From Bacteroidota bacterium (GTDB taxonomy: Bacteria; Bacteroidota; Bacteroidia; UKL13-3), in NCBI GenBank assembly GCA_947453415.1, contig CANGGG010000008.1, positions 1 to 60,998 on the forward strand: 60,998 bases of DNA, written 5' to 3'. This document shows, piece after piece, positions 53,528 to 60,998 of the stretch. Position numbers and translations under genes: made by a program. The notes beneath the pieces are model-generated. The model saw only the letters and a list, made by a program, of their open reading frames with translations. It had not been told where the DNA came from and made no database searches. The first letter of the stretch is position 1; each line of letters starts with the position of its first letter.

Positions 53528-54079
53528 TTTTTTGATTTGTGAAATGTGATTTTTGATATATGAAAAAACAGTACTACAGATAGCTTTTGGTATGACGGAC
53601 ATTGAACTTGTCGAAATGTTATTTACTTAATTAAACTCCATTAATTTATTAATTTTAATAGATGAAATATAAAGGATGTAAAATATTATTATTATTATTA
53701 TTAAATTTTTACGCCTAAAAAACGTACACGATTTAGATGCGTGCGATTATCTTAAAAGAAAAACCCCGAAGGGGTTTAAAATGAATAGCCCCGAATGGAA
53801 TTCGGGGTATAATACAAGTACAAACCCAACGAAAACCCTAAAATATTTGCGCAAAGCCGGAGGCTTTGCGCAAATATTTTAGGGTTTTCGTATTATGATT
53901 TCCTTAATTTTTTCAACGGTTTAAAACCCGTTGCTATAAATATTTCGTTCCTACGGAACTCACCAATAAAAAGACGAATATAAAATTGATAATGAGCATG
54001 CAATGTAATAAACAAAATAACAAACATAACTTCATTATTACTGCTATTTTGCAAAACTCTATACGAAAATACCCAAAAC
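53528..54079. other. Non-coding gap with a dense cluster of hairpins
   Basis: No gene is supported. It has an (ATT)n microsatellite (about 53683-53705) and six hairpins between 53761 and 53965: AAACCCC/GGGGTTT, CCCCGAAT/ATTCGGGG, the 63-bp palindrome, CAACGG/CCGTTG and GTTCC/GGAAC. The text is that of mosaic mobile-repeat debris. Confidence 0.7.
53829..53891. repeat. 63-bp perfect palindrome (30-bp arms, 3-base loop)
   Basis: The arms at 53829-53858 and 53862-53891 are exact reverse complements (outer ends ACGAAAACCC and GGGTTTTCGT, inner ends CAAAGCC and GGCTTTG), with GGA between. It is the longest perfect hairpin in the window and lies in a gap beside several smaller hairpins. Confidence 0.95.
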
Positions 54080-54117
54080 AAAAAAGGCGTTTGTTAATTA
54101 AAACAAACGCCTTTTTT
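54080..54117 (-). terminator. Terminator after the transaldolase-CBS gene
   Basis: AAAAAAGGCGTTTGTT pairs with AACAAACGCCTTTTTT, 17 bases downstream of the stop. Confidence 0.85.
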
Positions 54118-54134
54118 GTATTATAAATTTAGGA

Positions 54135-55145
54135 TTATGCTTCTAAATCTTGAATATCTAACATACCAATTGGCTTGCCATTATCAGTTACTAAAATAGT
54201 ATCTACTTTAGTTGATTTAAATAAGCCTGCAGCAACATTCAACAAAGCATCAGACTCAATTGAAATAGCAGCATTATAAGTAAAATCACCCATTGTTTTA
54301 TTTAAAACATCTCTACCGTCAGCTATTAGTTTTCTACGTAAATCACCGTCAGTGAAAACACCTTTTAAACTTCCGTCAGCATTAGTAATGGTAATAGCAC
54401 CAAAACCATATTCAGTCATTTTTACAATAGCTTCAGCTAAATTAGTATCAGCAGAAACAATAGGATTTACACCATTCAAAGCCTCTTTAACTTTTACAGT
54501 CATTAAACGAGTATCCTGAATAAATTGGTCTGTTCCAACAGTTGTAAAATGATTTTCGGTTAACTGCTTCATTATTTTTAAAGGAACAGTAATGGTGTGA
54601 ACGCCTAAGTTTAGCGCATTTCTAATATGCTCCATGGTTCTTACCGATGAGAACATTACTTTGGTATCATAACCATAATGATCAACAGCATCAATTATTT
54701 GTGCTACTAAATCTAAAGCATCATGCCCTTGGTCTTGCAAACGACCAACTAATGGACAAACATAAGTTGCGCCAGCTTGCATAGCCATGTAAGCTTGTTG
54801 TAAGGTATAAACCAAATGTACATTTACCAACATTCCTTCATTGCGTAACATGCGGCAAGCACGAACACCTTCTAACGAAACAGGAATTTTGAAAACAGTT
54901 TTTTTAATATCTAAACCTAAGTCTAATTGGCGTTGTGCTTCTTTTAAAATATCTTCTGCAGTATCTCCCAATGCTTCAATTTGAAGTACTGGAACAATTT
55001 TCGACAGTTTTACAATCATACCATCTATGTCGGTAATACCTTCACGTTGCATAAAAGTTGGAGTGGTAGTTAAACCATTCAAAAACCCTAATTTAAAGGC
55101 TTCTTCAATCTCTTTAAGATTGGCTGAATCTAAATATAATTCCAT
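54135..55145 (-). CDS. Transaldolase/fructose-6-phosphate-aldolase-like enzyme fused to a CBS-domain pair
   Basis: Residues 1-218 are a TalC/FSA-type Schiff-base aldolase: MELYLDSANLKEIEE, Lys86 in VFKIPVSLEG (the expected Schiff-base lysine), and GATYVCPLVGRLQDQG. Two usual active-site residues differ: TTNPS is TTTPT (Asn to Thr28) and NVTL is NVHL (His110). Residues about 226-336 are two CBS motifs of the KpsF/arabinose-5-phosphate-isomerase kind: YGFGAITITNADGSLKGVFT with DGDLRRKL, then a second copy ending GKPIGMLDIQDLEA. FSA-type enzymes are normally about 220 residues with no such tail. The fusion suggests control by a nucleotide, by inference. A terminator lies just after it. Confidence 0.85.
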   Translation of the reverse strand: MELYLDSANLKEIEEAFKLGFLNGLTTTPTFMQREGITDIDGMIVKLSKIVPVLQIEALGDTAEDILKEAQRQLDLGLDIKKTVFKIPVSLEGVRACRMLRNEGMLVNVHLVYTLQQAYMAMQAGATYVCPLVGRLQDQGHDALDLVAQIIDAVDHYGYDTKVMFSSVRTMEHIRNALNLGVHTITVPLKIMKQLTENHFTTVGTDQFIQDTRLMTVKVKEALNGVNPIVSADTNLAEAIVKMTEYGFGAITITNADGSLKGVFTDGDLRRKLIADGRDVLNKTMGDFTYNAAISIESDALLNVAAGLFKSTKVDTILVTDNGKPIGMLDIQDLEA

Positions 55146-55259
55146 TGATTATTAGTTTGTTTGTTTAATTTTTTGATTGGCAATATTATTAATTTTATTA
55201 AATAAATAATATTTATATTTTATGCTAAATGAATTTGATATCTATAAAAATCTTTTCAC

Positions 55260-55296
55260 TAAAAAATCCATTTACTAATTCGTAAATGGATTTTTT
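55260..55296 (-). terminator. Terminator after the DUF5606 gene
   Basis: AAAAAATCCATTTAC pairs with GTAAATGGATTTTTT, 21 bases downstream of the stop. Confidence 0.8.
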
Positions 55297-55316
55297 GTAA
55301 TTTTAATTTATAAATA

Positions 55317-55883
55317 TTAAACCGATTTTGGTCTATAAGTTGTTTTTGAAGCACCAGCGCCTTTACTATTGGTTTTAGGTGCGGTGTTTTTAGGAGCGAT
55401 GGTTTTTGGAGTAGCAGTTTTCTTTGCAGCTACTTTTTTTGGTTTCTCCTCTTTCGTTTCTGATTCTTCATTTTCATCTGAAACAGTATTTTCATCTTTT
55501 TCCGCTGTTACTAAATTAGCAAAATCAACAATTCCAATTAAGGCATTGTACCAAGTAAAAAACTTTTTGATATCGCTATCATATACTCTTTCACTGTCTA
55601 ATTGAATTAAATCAACTAAAAATTTACGTTGTAATTTCGCATCATCTTTTGCAGTTGGTACATTTCCCGCTGCATGTGCTTTTTGAAGTATCTCCGATAA
55701 TTTAATATCGCCATCTATTGCATACATACTAATGTCTTCCAATATACTTACTCTGTCTTGATAACCAGTTGCAAATTTTTTATTAGCACCAATTGTTTCT
55801 AAAATCAATCCGTTTTTTGTACGACCAATAATTTTGTGTAATCCACTTTGGCCTGATACTGCTACAATATCTTTTAATTCCAT
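55317..55883 (-). CDS. DUF5606 family protein
   Basis: Bacteroidota family of unknown function. The conserved N-terminal half (about residues 1-120) starts MELKDIVAVSGQSGLHKIIGRTKNGLILETI and contains SVLEDISMYAIDG-like text (RVSILEDISMYAIDGD). The last 50 residues are a low-complexity Lys/Ala/Pro/Thr tail (KKVAAKKTATPKTIAPKN), like the tail of topA here. No enzyme motif is visible. It is a single gene with its own promoter. Confidence 0.8.
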   Translation of the reverse strand: MELKDIVAVSGQSGLHKIIGRTKNGLILETIGANKKFATGYQDRVSILEDISMYAIDGDIKLSEILQKAHAAGNVPTAKDDAKLQRKFLVDLIQLDSERVYDSDIKKFFTWYNALIGIVDFANLVTAEKDENTVSDENEESETKEEKPKKVAAKKTATPKTIAPKNTAPKTNSKGAGASKTTYRPKSV

Positions 55884-55909
55884 TAAATCTTTAAGTTTTT
55901 ATTATTGTG

Positions 55910-55917
55910 CGAAAGTA
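55910..55917 (-). promoter_or_regulatory. Candidate -7 element of the DUF5606 gene
   Basis: TACTTTCG on the minus strand, one mismatch from TAnnTTTG and identical to the rplS element, about 26 bases before the ATG. Confidence 0.45.
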
Positions 55918-56060
55918 TCATATTATTTTAGAATAGGCACATATTATAGCAGGTAAATTTTTTATGACAATTTTCAGTTGTATAAAATGCTGTAAGCAAT
56001 TGCATTGCATTTTCATACAAAATTATTTAGATAATTATTTTTACAAAACGTTTTTTTTAC

Positions 56061-56068
56061 TATCATTG
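56061..56068 (+). promoter_or_regulatory. Candidate -7 element of tRNA-Leu
   Basis: TATCATTG, one mismatch from TAnnTTTG, followed by CAGCCC as at trhO, 14 bases before the tRNA. Confidence 0.45.
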
Positions 56069-56082
56069 CAGCCCAATTAACT

Positions 56083-56162
56083 GCCCGGATGGCGGAATTG
56101 GTAGACGCACTAGTCTCAAACACTAGCGAGTAATCGTGCCGGTTCGACTCCGGCTCCGGGTA
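56083..56162 (+). tRNA. tRNA-Leu (anticodon CAA)
   Basis: Acceptor GCCCGGA pairs with TCCGGGT (G1-U72 wobble). The anticodon stem is CTAGT/ACTAG with loop CTCAAAC, so the anticodon is CAA. A variable arm of the class II kind follows (CGAGTAATCG), then the T arm GCCGG/CCGGC. The 3' CCA is not encoded. A strong hairpin terminator follows. Confidence 0.93.
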
Positions 56163-56165
56163 CAT

Positions 56166-56200
56166 TTAAAAGCTTGTAAATTTATTTTACAAGCTTTTTT
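56166..56200 (+). terminator. Terminator after tRNA-Leu
   Basis: AAAAGCTTGTAAA pairs with TTTACAAGCTTTT and is followed by T's. Confidence 0.85.
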
Positions 56201-56547
56201 TATGCAATTATATTAGCTTTTGATTTTGTATTTTAACAAGTAAAATCCGAAAAATACGAATATTTGCTTAAGCAAACCCCAAATGATTTTGCCCTTGTTT
56301 GGTGTTAATACCAACTTTTTTTGTTAAAACAATATTTCCAATTGTAAGATGAAATTTAATTTTACAGCCATAATATTAGATAATAATGCTATGGATTAGT
56401 TAAACATCATTCATTGGATATTTACAAAAGTACTCAACCTTATTAAAAAGTATGAAAGGCTTATTTTAACAAATTAGTTGATTCCAATATCAAGTTATTT
56501 TAAAGAATATGCATGCAATTTCCTAAGCCCTTTGCATTGTATTGACC
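56201..56547. other. AT-rich non-coding gap
   Basis: I see no gene, hairpin or repeat in this stretch. Confidence 0.5.
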
Positions 56548-58401
56548 TTATGCCACCGATAGCAGCGTTAGCCTAACTTGTTTCACATATTCCGAGGGTG
56601 TTAAACCTGTTTTGCTTTTAAAAATTCTAAAAAACGATGCAGTAGATTGAAATCCAGAAGAAAGTTGGATTTTGTCAATATCAATCTTTTTTGTATTTTC
56701 AATTGCTGCATGAATCATTGATTTAACATGATTCACCCGGTAATCATTTACTAAACTTCGAAAATTATCTTCAGTATTTGATTTAATTGCATAATACAAA
56801 TATTTTTTATTAGTGCCCAATTCTTTGATTAAATCATCTAATGTGAGCTCTGGATTCAAATATAATTTTTGGGTTTCCAGTAATTCTCTCAATTCAAAAT
56901 AAAGGTTTGAATAGTTTCCTAAATTAGATTCAATATTTAAATTACTTGTATTAATAGGTACTTCAGTAATTTCAGGCGTTTTAACAGCGGGTTGATTCAC
57001 AAATTCTTCAGGGGTGCCATTTAAATTATTTTCTATTGCATCAGCTTGGTCAATTAAATTTAATTGGGTCAATTTTTCAGTTTTTTTGCGCCAATCAAGC
57101 CATCCTTTTATTGAATTAATCTCTTTATCATAATTTTCAATATTTTTAAAAATTATTTTTTTACGTTTATTTTCTAAATATTTATAACCTATAAAAATTA
57201 TTAGTATTAAAACGGATAAGAAAATAATTAAAAATAAAATTTGAATGGTAGCTTTATCTTTGGTTTGTTCTAAATTTTTTAAAGCCAATTTCTTTTCATT
57301 TTCTTCCACTTTATACAATACCTCAAGTTTATTTAATTCGTTAAATCTACTTTTTTCATAATACTTGTTTTTGAGTTCTACAAAATTTTTATAATATTTT
57401 AGGGCCTTTTCATGTTCACCAATATATTGATAAGAAAGGGAAACTATACTGTCTATGTAAATTTTACTAACTAATTCCTCACTACTTTCCTCACTGTAAT
57501 TTTCTGCTTTTAAACTATAAAAAATAGCTTTGTAATAATCTTTAAAATGAAAACCAATTTCTGCCATGAATCTATAAGAATACCTAATACTCGGTTTATC
57601 ATCCATAATCAAGGAAATTTTTAAAGCCTCATTTATATATTTTTCGCTATTTTTCCTATCATTAATTATAAGATATATTAAAGATAATTGAGTATTTATT
57701 GTTTTTAAAGAATATTCATTATTAGGTAACTTATTTACAAGTGTTTTGGCTAAAAATAAATCATTGAAACTTTCTTTAGTTTTATCTAATTTTGAATATA
57801 AACCTCCTCTAATAACTAAAGCAGTTATTTTTGAAGTTAGGTTATCGAAATTGTTTAAATCATAATTTTCAGCATTGGTGTGTTTAATTGATAAATTTAA
57901 ATAATACAAAGCCAGGTTCATATTTAAATTTTCTGTAATAATTAAATTACCCAACTCATTATATGCTCTTACTAAAACATTTAAATAATTTATTTTTTTT
58001 GCCATATTTATTGCTTTTAATAAATATTGAGTACTGTTATTGATATCAAGGTTGTTCTTATAGCCTATTCCTAATCTTAGATAGGTAAAACAAATCAATT
58101 CTGAATCCTGAACACTTGGTAGCAAATCCAATGAATTTTTTATGGAAATTAACATGGAATCATTTTTTTCCATATTTGTATATGCACGAATAATACAATT
58201 ATTATAAAAAAGCTTCTTTTCAATTGAATTGGTTTTTAATAATTTAAACCTAGCAACTTGAACGGATTTCTCATATTGATAGGTTTTATTTAACTCTTCA
58301 ATTAAAGGATCCTTATATTTGATTTGGGCTTGCGACTTAAAAATGCTTAGATTGCAAATTAATAAAATAATAAAAAAATGGGGTTTAAATAGTTGTATCA
58401 T
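56548..58401 (-). CDS. Membrane-anchored TPR protein with AraC-type DNA-binding domain
   Basis: Signal peptide (ending FKSQAQ), then a periplasmic-side TPR region (about residues 60-350; AYNELGNLI, YLNLSIKHT, KALKYYKNF units), a short coiled coil, one membrane helix (about 386-406) and a cytoplasmic AraC-type helix-turn-helix at the C-terminus (about 515-617; LTLDDLIKELGTNKKYLYY, SGFQSTASFFRIFKSKTGLTPSEYVKQ). Such one-piece sensors bind something outside through the TPRs and regulate DNA inside. No target operon is evident here. Confidence 0.85.
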   Translation of the reverse strand: MIQLFKPHFFIILLICNLSIFKSQAQIKYKDPLIEELNKTYQYEKSVQVARFKLLKTNSIEKKLFYNNCIIRAYTNMEKNDSMLISIKNSLDLLPSVQDSELICFTYLRLGIGYKNNLDINNSTQYLLKAINMAKKINYLNVLVRAYNELGNLIITENLNMNLALYYLNLSIKHTNAENYDLNNFDNLTSKITALVIRGGLYSKLDKTKESFNDLFLAKTLVNKLPNNEYSLKTINTQLSLIYLIINDRKNSEKYINEALKISLIMDDKPSIRYSYRFMAEIGFHFKDYYKAIFYSLKAENYSEESSEELVSKIYIDSIVSLSYQYIGEHEKALKYYKNFVELKNKYYEKSRFNELNKLEVLYKVEENEKKLALKNLEQTKDKATIQILFLIIFLSVLILIIFIGYKYLENKRKKIIFKNIENYDKEINSIKGWLDWRKKTEKLTQLNLIDQADAIENNLNGTPEEFVNQPAVKTPEITEVPINTSNLNIESNLGNYSNLYFELRELLETQKLYLNPELTLDDLIKELGTNKKYLYYAIKSNTEDNFRSLVNDYRVNHVKSMIHAAIENTKKIDIDKIQLSSGFQSTASFFRIFKSKTGLTPSEYVKQVRLTLLSVA

Positions 58402-58622
58402 ACCTAACCTAATACAAAATTTAATCTAAATTGTTTAAAAAAAATATTAATCATAAAAAGTATAACATTTAATAATAAAAATGCATGGTTTTTCCAGCAA
58501 GCAATTATGGTTAAATGCTTAAATTTTTCAGTACTCAACACTTAGTGCTCATTTCATACTTTCCCGATGTGTCGGGACTTCATAATTTTGGCATCTGGCT
58601 GTATAGCTTTCGGCATTTTATT

Positions 58623-59972
58623 TTATTGCCTGTTTTCATACAGCCATTTTGCTGTAGCAATGGCATTTAAGGGTTTCGCTACTATTTTATTTTCAGTATC
58701 CAGCACAAAGATACTGGGAGTAGCAAAAACATAATAATTTTTAACATTGGAGCTTGCCCAACCTTTATAATCACAACTGTTTATAAATGGTAGGTCTTTT
58801 ATAAATGCATCATACTTTTCTTTATCCGTATCTAACGAAACAAAAACAATTTCTGAATCGTAAGTTGTTTTAAATAGTTCAGCATACTCTTTAAACTGTG
58901 GCATTTCCTTGGTACATGCTTCGCACCAACTGGCTCCAAATACCACTACTTTGTACTTCGCTTGTACTTCTGATAATTTCTTGTACTTCAAGCCTTCACT
59001 AAATACCATGTCGGCTGCTGTATTGCCAATGGCCATTTTCTTATATTGCTCCAATATGGGCAAGGTTTTGGAGTCTATTAAGCACTTGTTATCGTTTAAT
59101 AACGACATAGCCAAATACTCAGCACAAGTTATAAGTCCAAACTTTTCGTATTCCTTTATCAAGTATTCGCTGTATTGGTTTAATGCTTTTGTATTGCCTT
59201 GGATACTATTTTTGAGCAAATCAGAAAAGGCATTCAGTTTTGATACAATAAGCGTTTCATTTTGAATAGTGAATATTTGCTTGATATAGGCATCAAAGAA
59301 CTCTTTGGTTAAACCTGAAAAGAATAAATTTTCGTCACTAAAATCAATTGCCAAGAACGCAGTTTCTGAATCCCTTGCTTCTGCTTGGAACTTGTTTTCT
59401 TTTTGTAGTTTTTGCAAAACAGAACGATAACTTAGATACGCTTTGGCATAACTAGTATTGGGCAATTTTTTTAAATACGCCTCAAACCTATTATTTTCAA
59501 TACTTATTTCCTTTTCCAGTTGTGCAGACCATTCTTTTTTGGAAAGGTCATTTTTATAGAAAGGCAAAAGGTAGTCAAGGCCTGCCAATTTTTTTTGGAC
59601 ATCTGTATTTATAGCAAAGGCCTGCTGAAATACTTCATTTTCCTTAGAGTTGGTGAATTGCAAAGCAGCAAAATCTTTGAAGTCCGCCCATGTGATTTCG
59701 AAATTTTCATTATTCAACAAAACAATCAAGCTGGTTGTTTCTTTTATTTGAAGGGTAGCGGCACCTTTGTTTTTTTGGGGATAATGCAGCAGGAAATTGC
59801 CCAAAGCATCGGTTTTGGTTTGAGCGAGCAAGGTATCTTTGACACCTATAAATCCCATCAGGCGGATCTCAGTTTCTTTCGCAAAACTAAAATGGCCTTT
59901 CAGTATTGAACTGTTTTGAGCAGATGCCTGTAAAACAGCAAAATAGAGTATAATAAATATTTTTTTTTTCAT
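58623..59972 (-). CDS. TlpA-like thioredoxin-family protein with N-terminal DUF4369-like domain
   Basis: Signal peptide (ending AVLQASAQ), a first beta-rich domain of the DUF4369 kind (SSILKGHFSFAKETEIRLMGF), a long helical middle, and a C-terminal thioredoxin domain with the redox motif WCEAC (W349-C353) in VVFGASWCEACTKEMPQF and the cis-proline ATPSIFV. It probably handles periplasmic or surface disulfides. The specific substrate is unknown. Confidence 0.88.
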   Translation of the reverse strand: MKKKIFIILYFAVLQASAQNSSILKGHFSFAKETEIRLMGFIGVKDTLLAQTKTDALGNFLLHYPQKNKGAATLQIKETTSLIVLLNNENFEITWADFKDFAALQFTNSKENEVFQQAFAINTDVQKKLAGLDYLLPFYKNDLSKKEWSAQLEKEISIENNRFEAYLKKLPNTSYAKAYLSYRSVLQKLQKENKFQAEARDSETAFLAIDFSDENLFFSGLTKEFFDAYIKQIFTIQNETLIVSKLNAFSDLLKNSIQGNTKALNQYSEYLIKEYEKFGLITCAEYLAMSLLNDNKCLIDSKTLPILEQYKKMAIGNTAADMVFSEGLKYKKLSEVQAKYKVVVFGASWCEACTKEMPQFKEYAELFKTTYDSEIVFVSLDTDKEKYDAFIKDLPFINSCDYKGWASSNVKNYYVFATPSIFVLDTENKIVAKPLNAIATAKWLYENRQ

Positions 59973-60061
59973 TTGTTATTTTGTTTGCGTTTAACATGAA
60001 TTTTTAAAATCAAAAAAACGAACGCTATTCTAAAATAAATCAGCGTTTGTTAAGTTAAAAA

Positions 60062-60084
60062 ACGCTTGGCTAAAAGCCGAGCGT
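60062..60084 (-). terminator. Terminator after the FISUMP-domain gene
   Basis: ACGCTCGGCT pairs with AGCCAAGCGT (one wobble pair) and on the minus strand is followed by six T's. Confidence 0.75.
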
Positions 60085-60112
60085 GATAATATTAATCCTG
60101 AAACTATCGGTA

Positions 60113-60998
60113 CTAATCTTTGATGCAACGTACAGATAATCCGGGCCCTCTATTGATGTTGTACATTAAGGGAGTGGTACTACCGAAGATGAGGGAGCGA
60201 GCATCGGTACCACTCACCGTACTGCTCCAATAGGTACCGCCTACCCCTAAATTCGTGATCAAAGCACTACCTCCGTTGTTGCTGCGGTAGCCCGGCACGG
60301 GCAATTTAAGCGGAGAAGCAAAAGCGCCTACTTCGCTGTTGGCAGACCATGAAAGTCGTTGATTATTCAGTTCTGTTTCGGTGGGTAAACGATACCCAAT
60401 AGGGCAAGGATTGTTTGTGCCACTTACCCCTTGCCATAAATTATTGTCTTGTGGAGTGCGCCAGTCGATATTAGGAGTGGTGATATTTGTGATAAAGTTA
60501 GTTGATGTCCATGGTGTTCCAATAGGGCCAACTGTGATTCCACTAGTTCTAAATTCATGCCCATCAGCTCCTCTACCCCATTGAAATAACGAACCATAAG
60601 CGTTTACATCGGTAGCACTGCTGGCTTGTGCCGCAGGGTTAAAAGAACCGCTGGTGGTATTAGCGTAATCAGCACCCAAGTTATAGTTAAGCCATGTTTT
60701 GCCATCAGTTCCTAATACAGGCATGTAAAACATTACATGATTAGCATCAGCTATATTGCGGTCTGGAATAGCTGCAATGTTTCTCAATTGAAAGTTTGCA
60801 CTACCACCACTATTGTTAGTAGCATAGAAAAACTGTGCCAGTAACCAACCTAAATTATCGTTACCAATACCTGTTTGTATGTCTAATTTTTTAGCATTCA
60901 AGATGCTACCAACCGATTGTAAAGTAGCGCTAATTGTACCACTACCCACTCCCAACGTAGCTGCAGCGTAAGAAAAAGTTACATCTCTTGCAATCCCA
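60113..60998 (-). CDS. FISUMP-domain surface protein (N-terminus cut by window edge)
   Basis: The frame is open to the last base; codons before the TTG at 60955 read GIARDVTFSYAAAT, so the start lies to the right. The C-terminal 200 residues are a fibrobacter-succinogenes-major-paralogous domain: KTWLNYNLGADYA, SLFQWGRGADGHEFR, NPCPIGYRLPTETELN, YRSNNGGS, TYWSSTVSGTDAR and a C-terminal SVRCIKD. It is often found on large surface or adhesion-like proteins. Base composition is clearly more GC-rich than the rest of the window. Confidence 0.88.
   Translation of the reverse strand, partial: GIARDVTFSYAAATLGVGSGTISATLQSVGSILNAKKLDIQTGIGNDNLGWLLAQFFYATNNSGGSANFQLRNIAAIPDRNIADANHVMFYMPVLGTDGKTWLNYNLGADYANTTSGSFNPAAQASSATDVNAYGSLFQWGRGADGHEFRTSGITVGPIGTPWTSTNFITNITTPNIDWRTPQDNNLWQGVSGTNNPCPIGYRLPTETELNNQRLSWSANSEVGAFASPLKLPVPGYRSNNGGSALITNLGVGGTYWSSTVSGTDARSLIFGSTTPLMYNINRGPGLSVRCIKD

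Noticed and set aside
53683-53705. (ATT)n microsatellite as a functional element
   Set aside because: Common in AT-rich gaps; nothing indicates function.
53893-54081. 62-residue minus-strand ORF in the hairpin-rich gap
   Set aside because: It is read straight through repeat DNA (GEFRRNE and ATGFKPLKK come from the hairpins) and has no promoter or conserved feature.

Overview
The window is 61 kb of an AT-rich chromosome from a member of the Bacteroidota, most likely a free-living aquatic relative of the Sphingobacteriia/Chitinophagia. The evidence is: two type IX secretion (T9SS) cargo proteins, one with a type A and one with a type B (gliding-motility) C-terminal domain; DUF5777 and DUF5606 proteins; a TypA/LptD/MlaD/LepB/DapB set with Bacteroidota-like sequences; many promoters of the TAnnTTTG type; little Shine-Dalgarno signal; and a proton-pump rhodopsin. 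I see no insertion sequence, prophage, CRISPR array or plasmid-type gene. Most of the window is ordinary core genome with scattered accessory genes.

Layout. 1-9.2 kb: topoisomerase I (cut by the left edge), an intact umuDC pair, trmD, rplS and valS. 9.3-14.6 kb: a beta-lactamase-fold lipid-anchored or membrane-anchored protein, a degenerate alpha/beta hydrolase, and a five-gene envelope operon (three small c-type cytochrome lipoproteins, a DUF5777 barrel and a YceI protein) behind a promoter overlapped by a 15-bp palindrome. 14.7-25.9 kb: lepB, dapB, an FAD oxidoreductase, a large T9SS type B protein, sdhCAB and recF. 26-30.8 kb: an Omp28-like T9SS type A protein, a GH53 lipoprotein, a repeat-rich gap and trhO. 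30.8-34.3 kb: the phototrophy locus. 34.6-48.2 kb: a YfhO membrane protein, mlaD with a 38-residue ORF behind it, an amidase, lptD, tRNA-His, typA, a CoA-transferase, lpdA and kdsB. 48.3-61 kb: a TonB-like protein, sugar-phosphotransferase and lipoprotein pair, MocA oxidoreductase, pcm, a hairpin-rich gap, a transaldolase-CBS fusion, DUF5606, tRNA-Leu, a TPR-AraC regulator, a TlpA-like thioredoxin and a FISUMP-domain protein cut by the right edge.

The most interesting locus is the phototrophy block. Reading on the minus strand it is a Crp/Fnr-type regulator, a DTE-motif green-tuned rhodopsin, a strong terminator hairpin, and one 679-residue protein that joins a complete lycopene beta-cyclase (CrtY) to a complete beta-carotene 15,15'-dioxygenase (Blh). 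That one polypeptide would carry lycopene through beta-carotene to retinal beside the opsin that uses it. The rhodopsin has glycine at the helix-5 position that is Phe152 in green proteorhodopsin and Gly178 in Gloeobacter rhodopsin, which is the opening used by carotenoid antennas. No crtE, crtB, crtI or crtZ is in the window.

Other points worth attention: a transaldolase-family enzyme with a KpsF-like CBS pair fused to its C-terminus, repeat-derived in-frame segments inside valS, an alpha/beta hydrolase lacking its nucleophile, a tRNA-His with a damaged acceptor stem, and several families of intergenic hairpin repeats.
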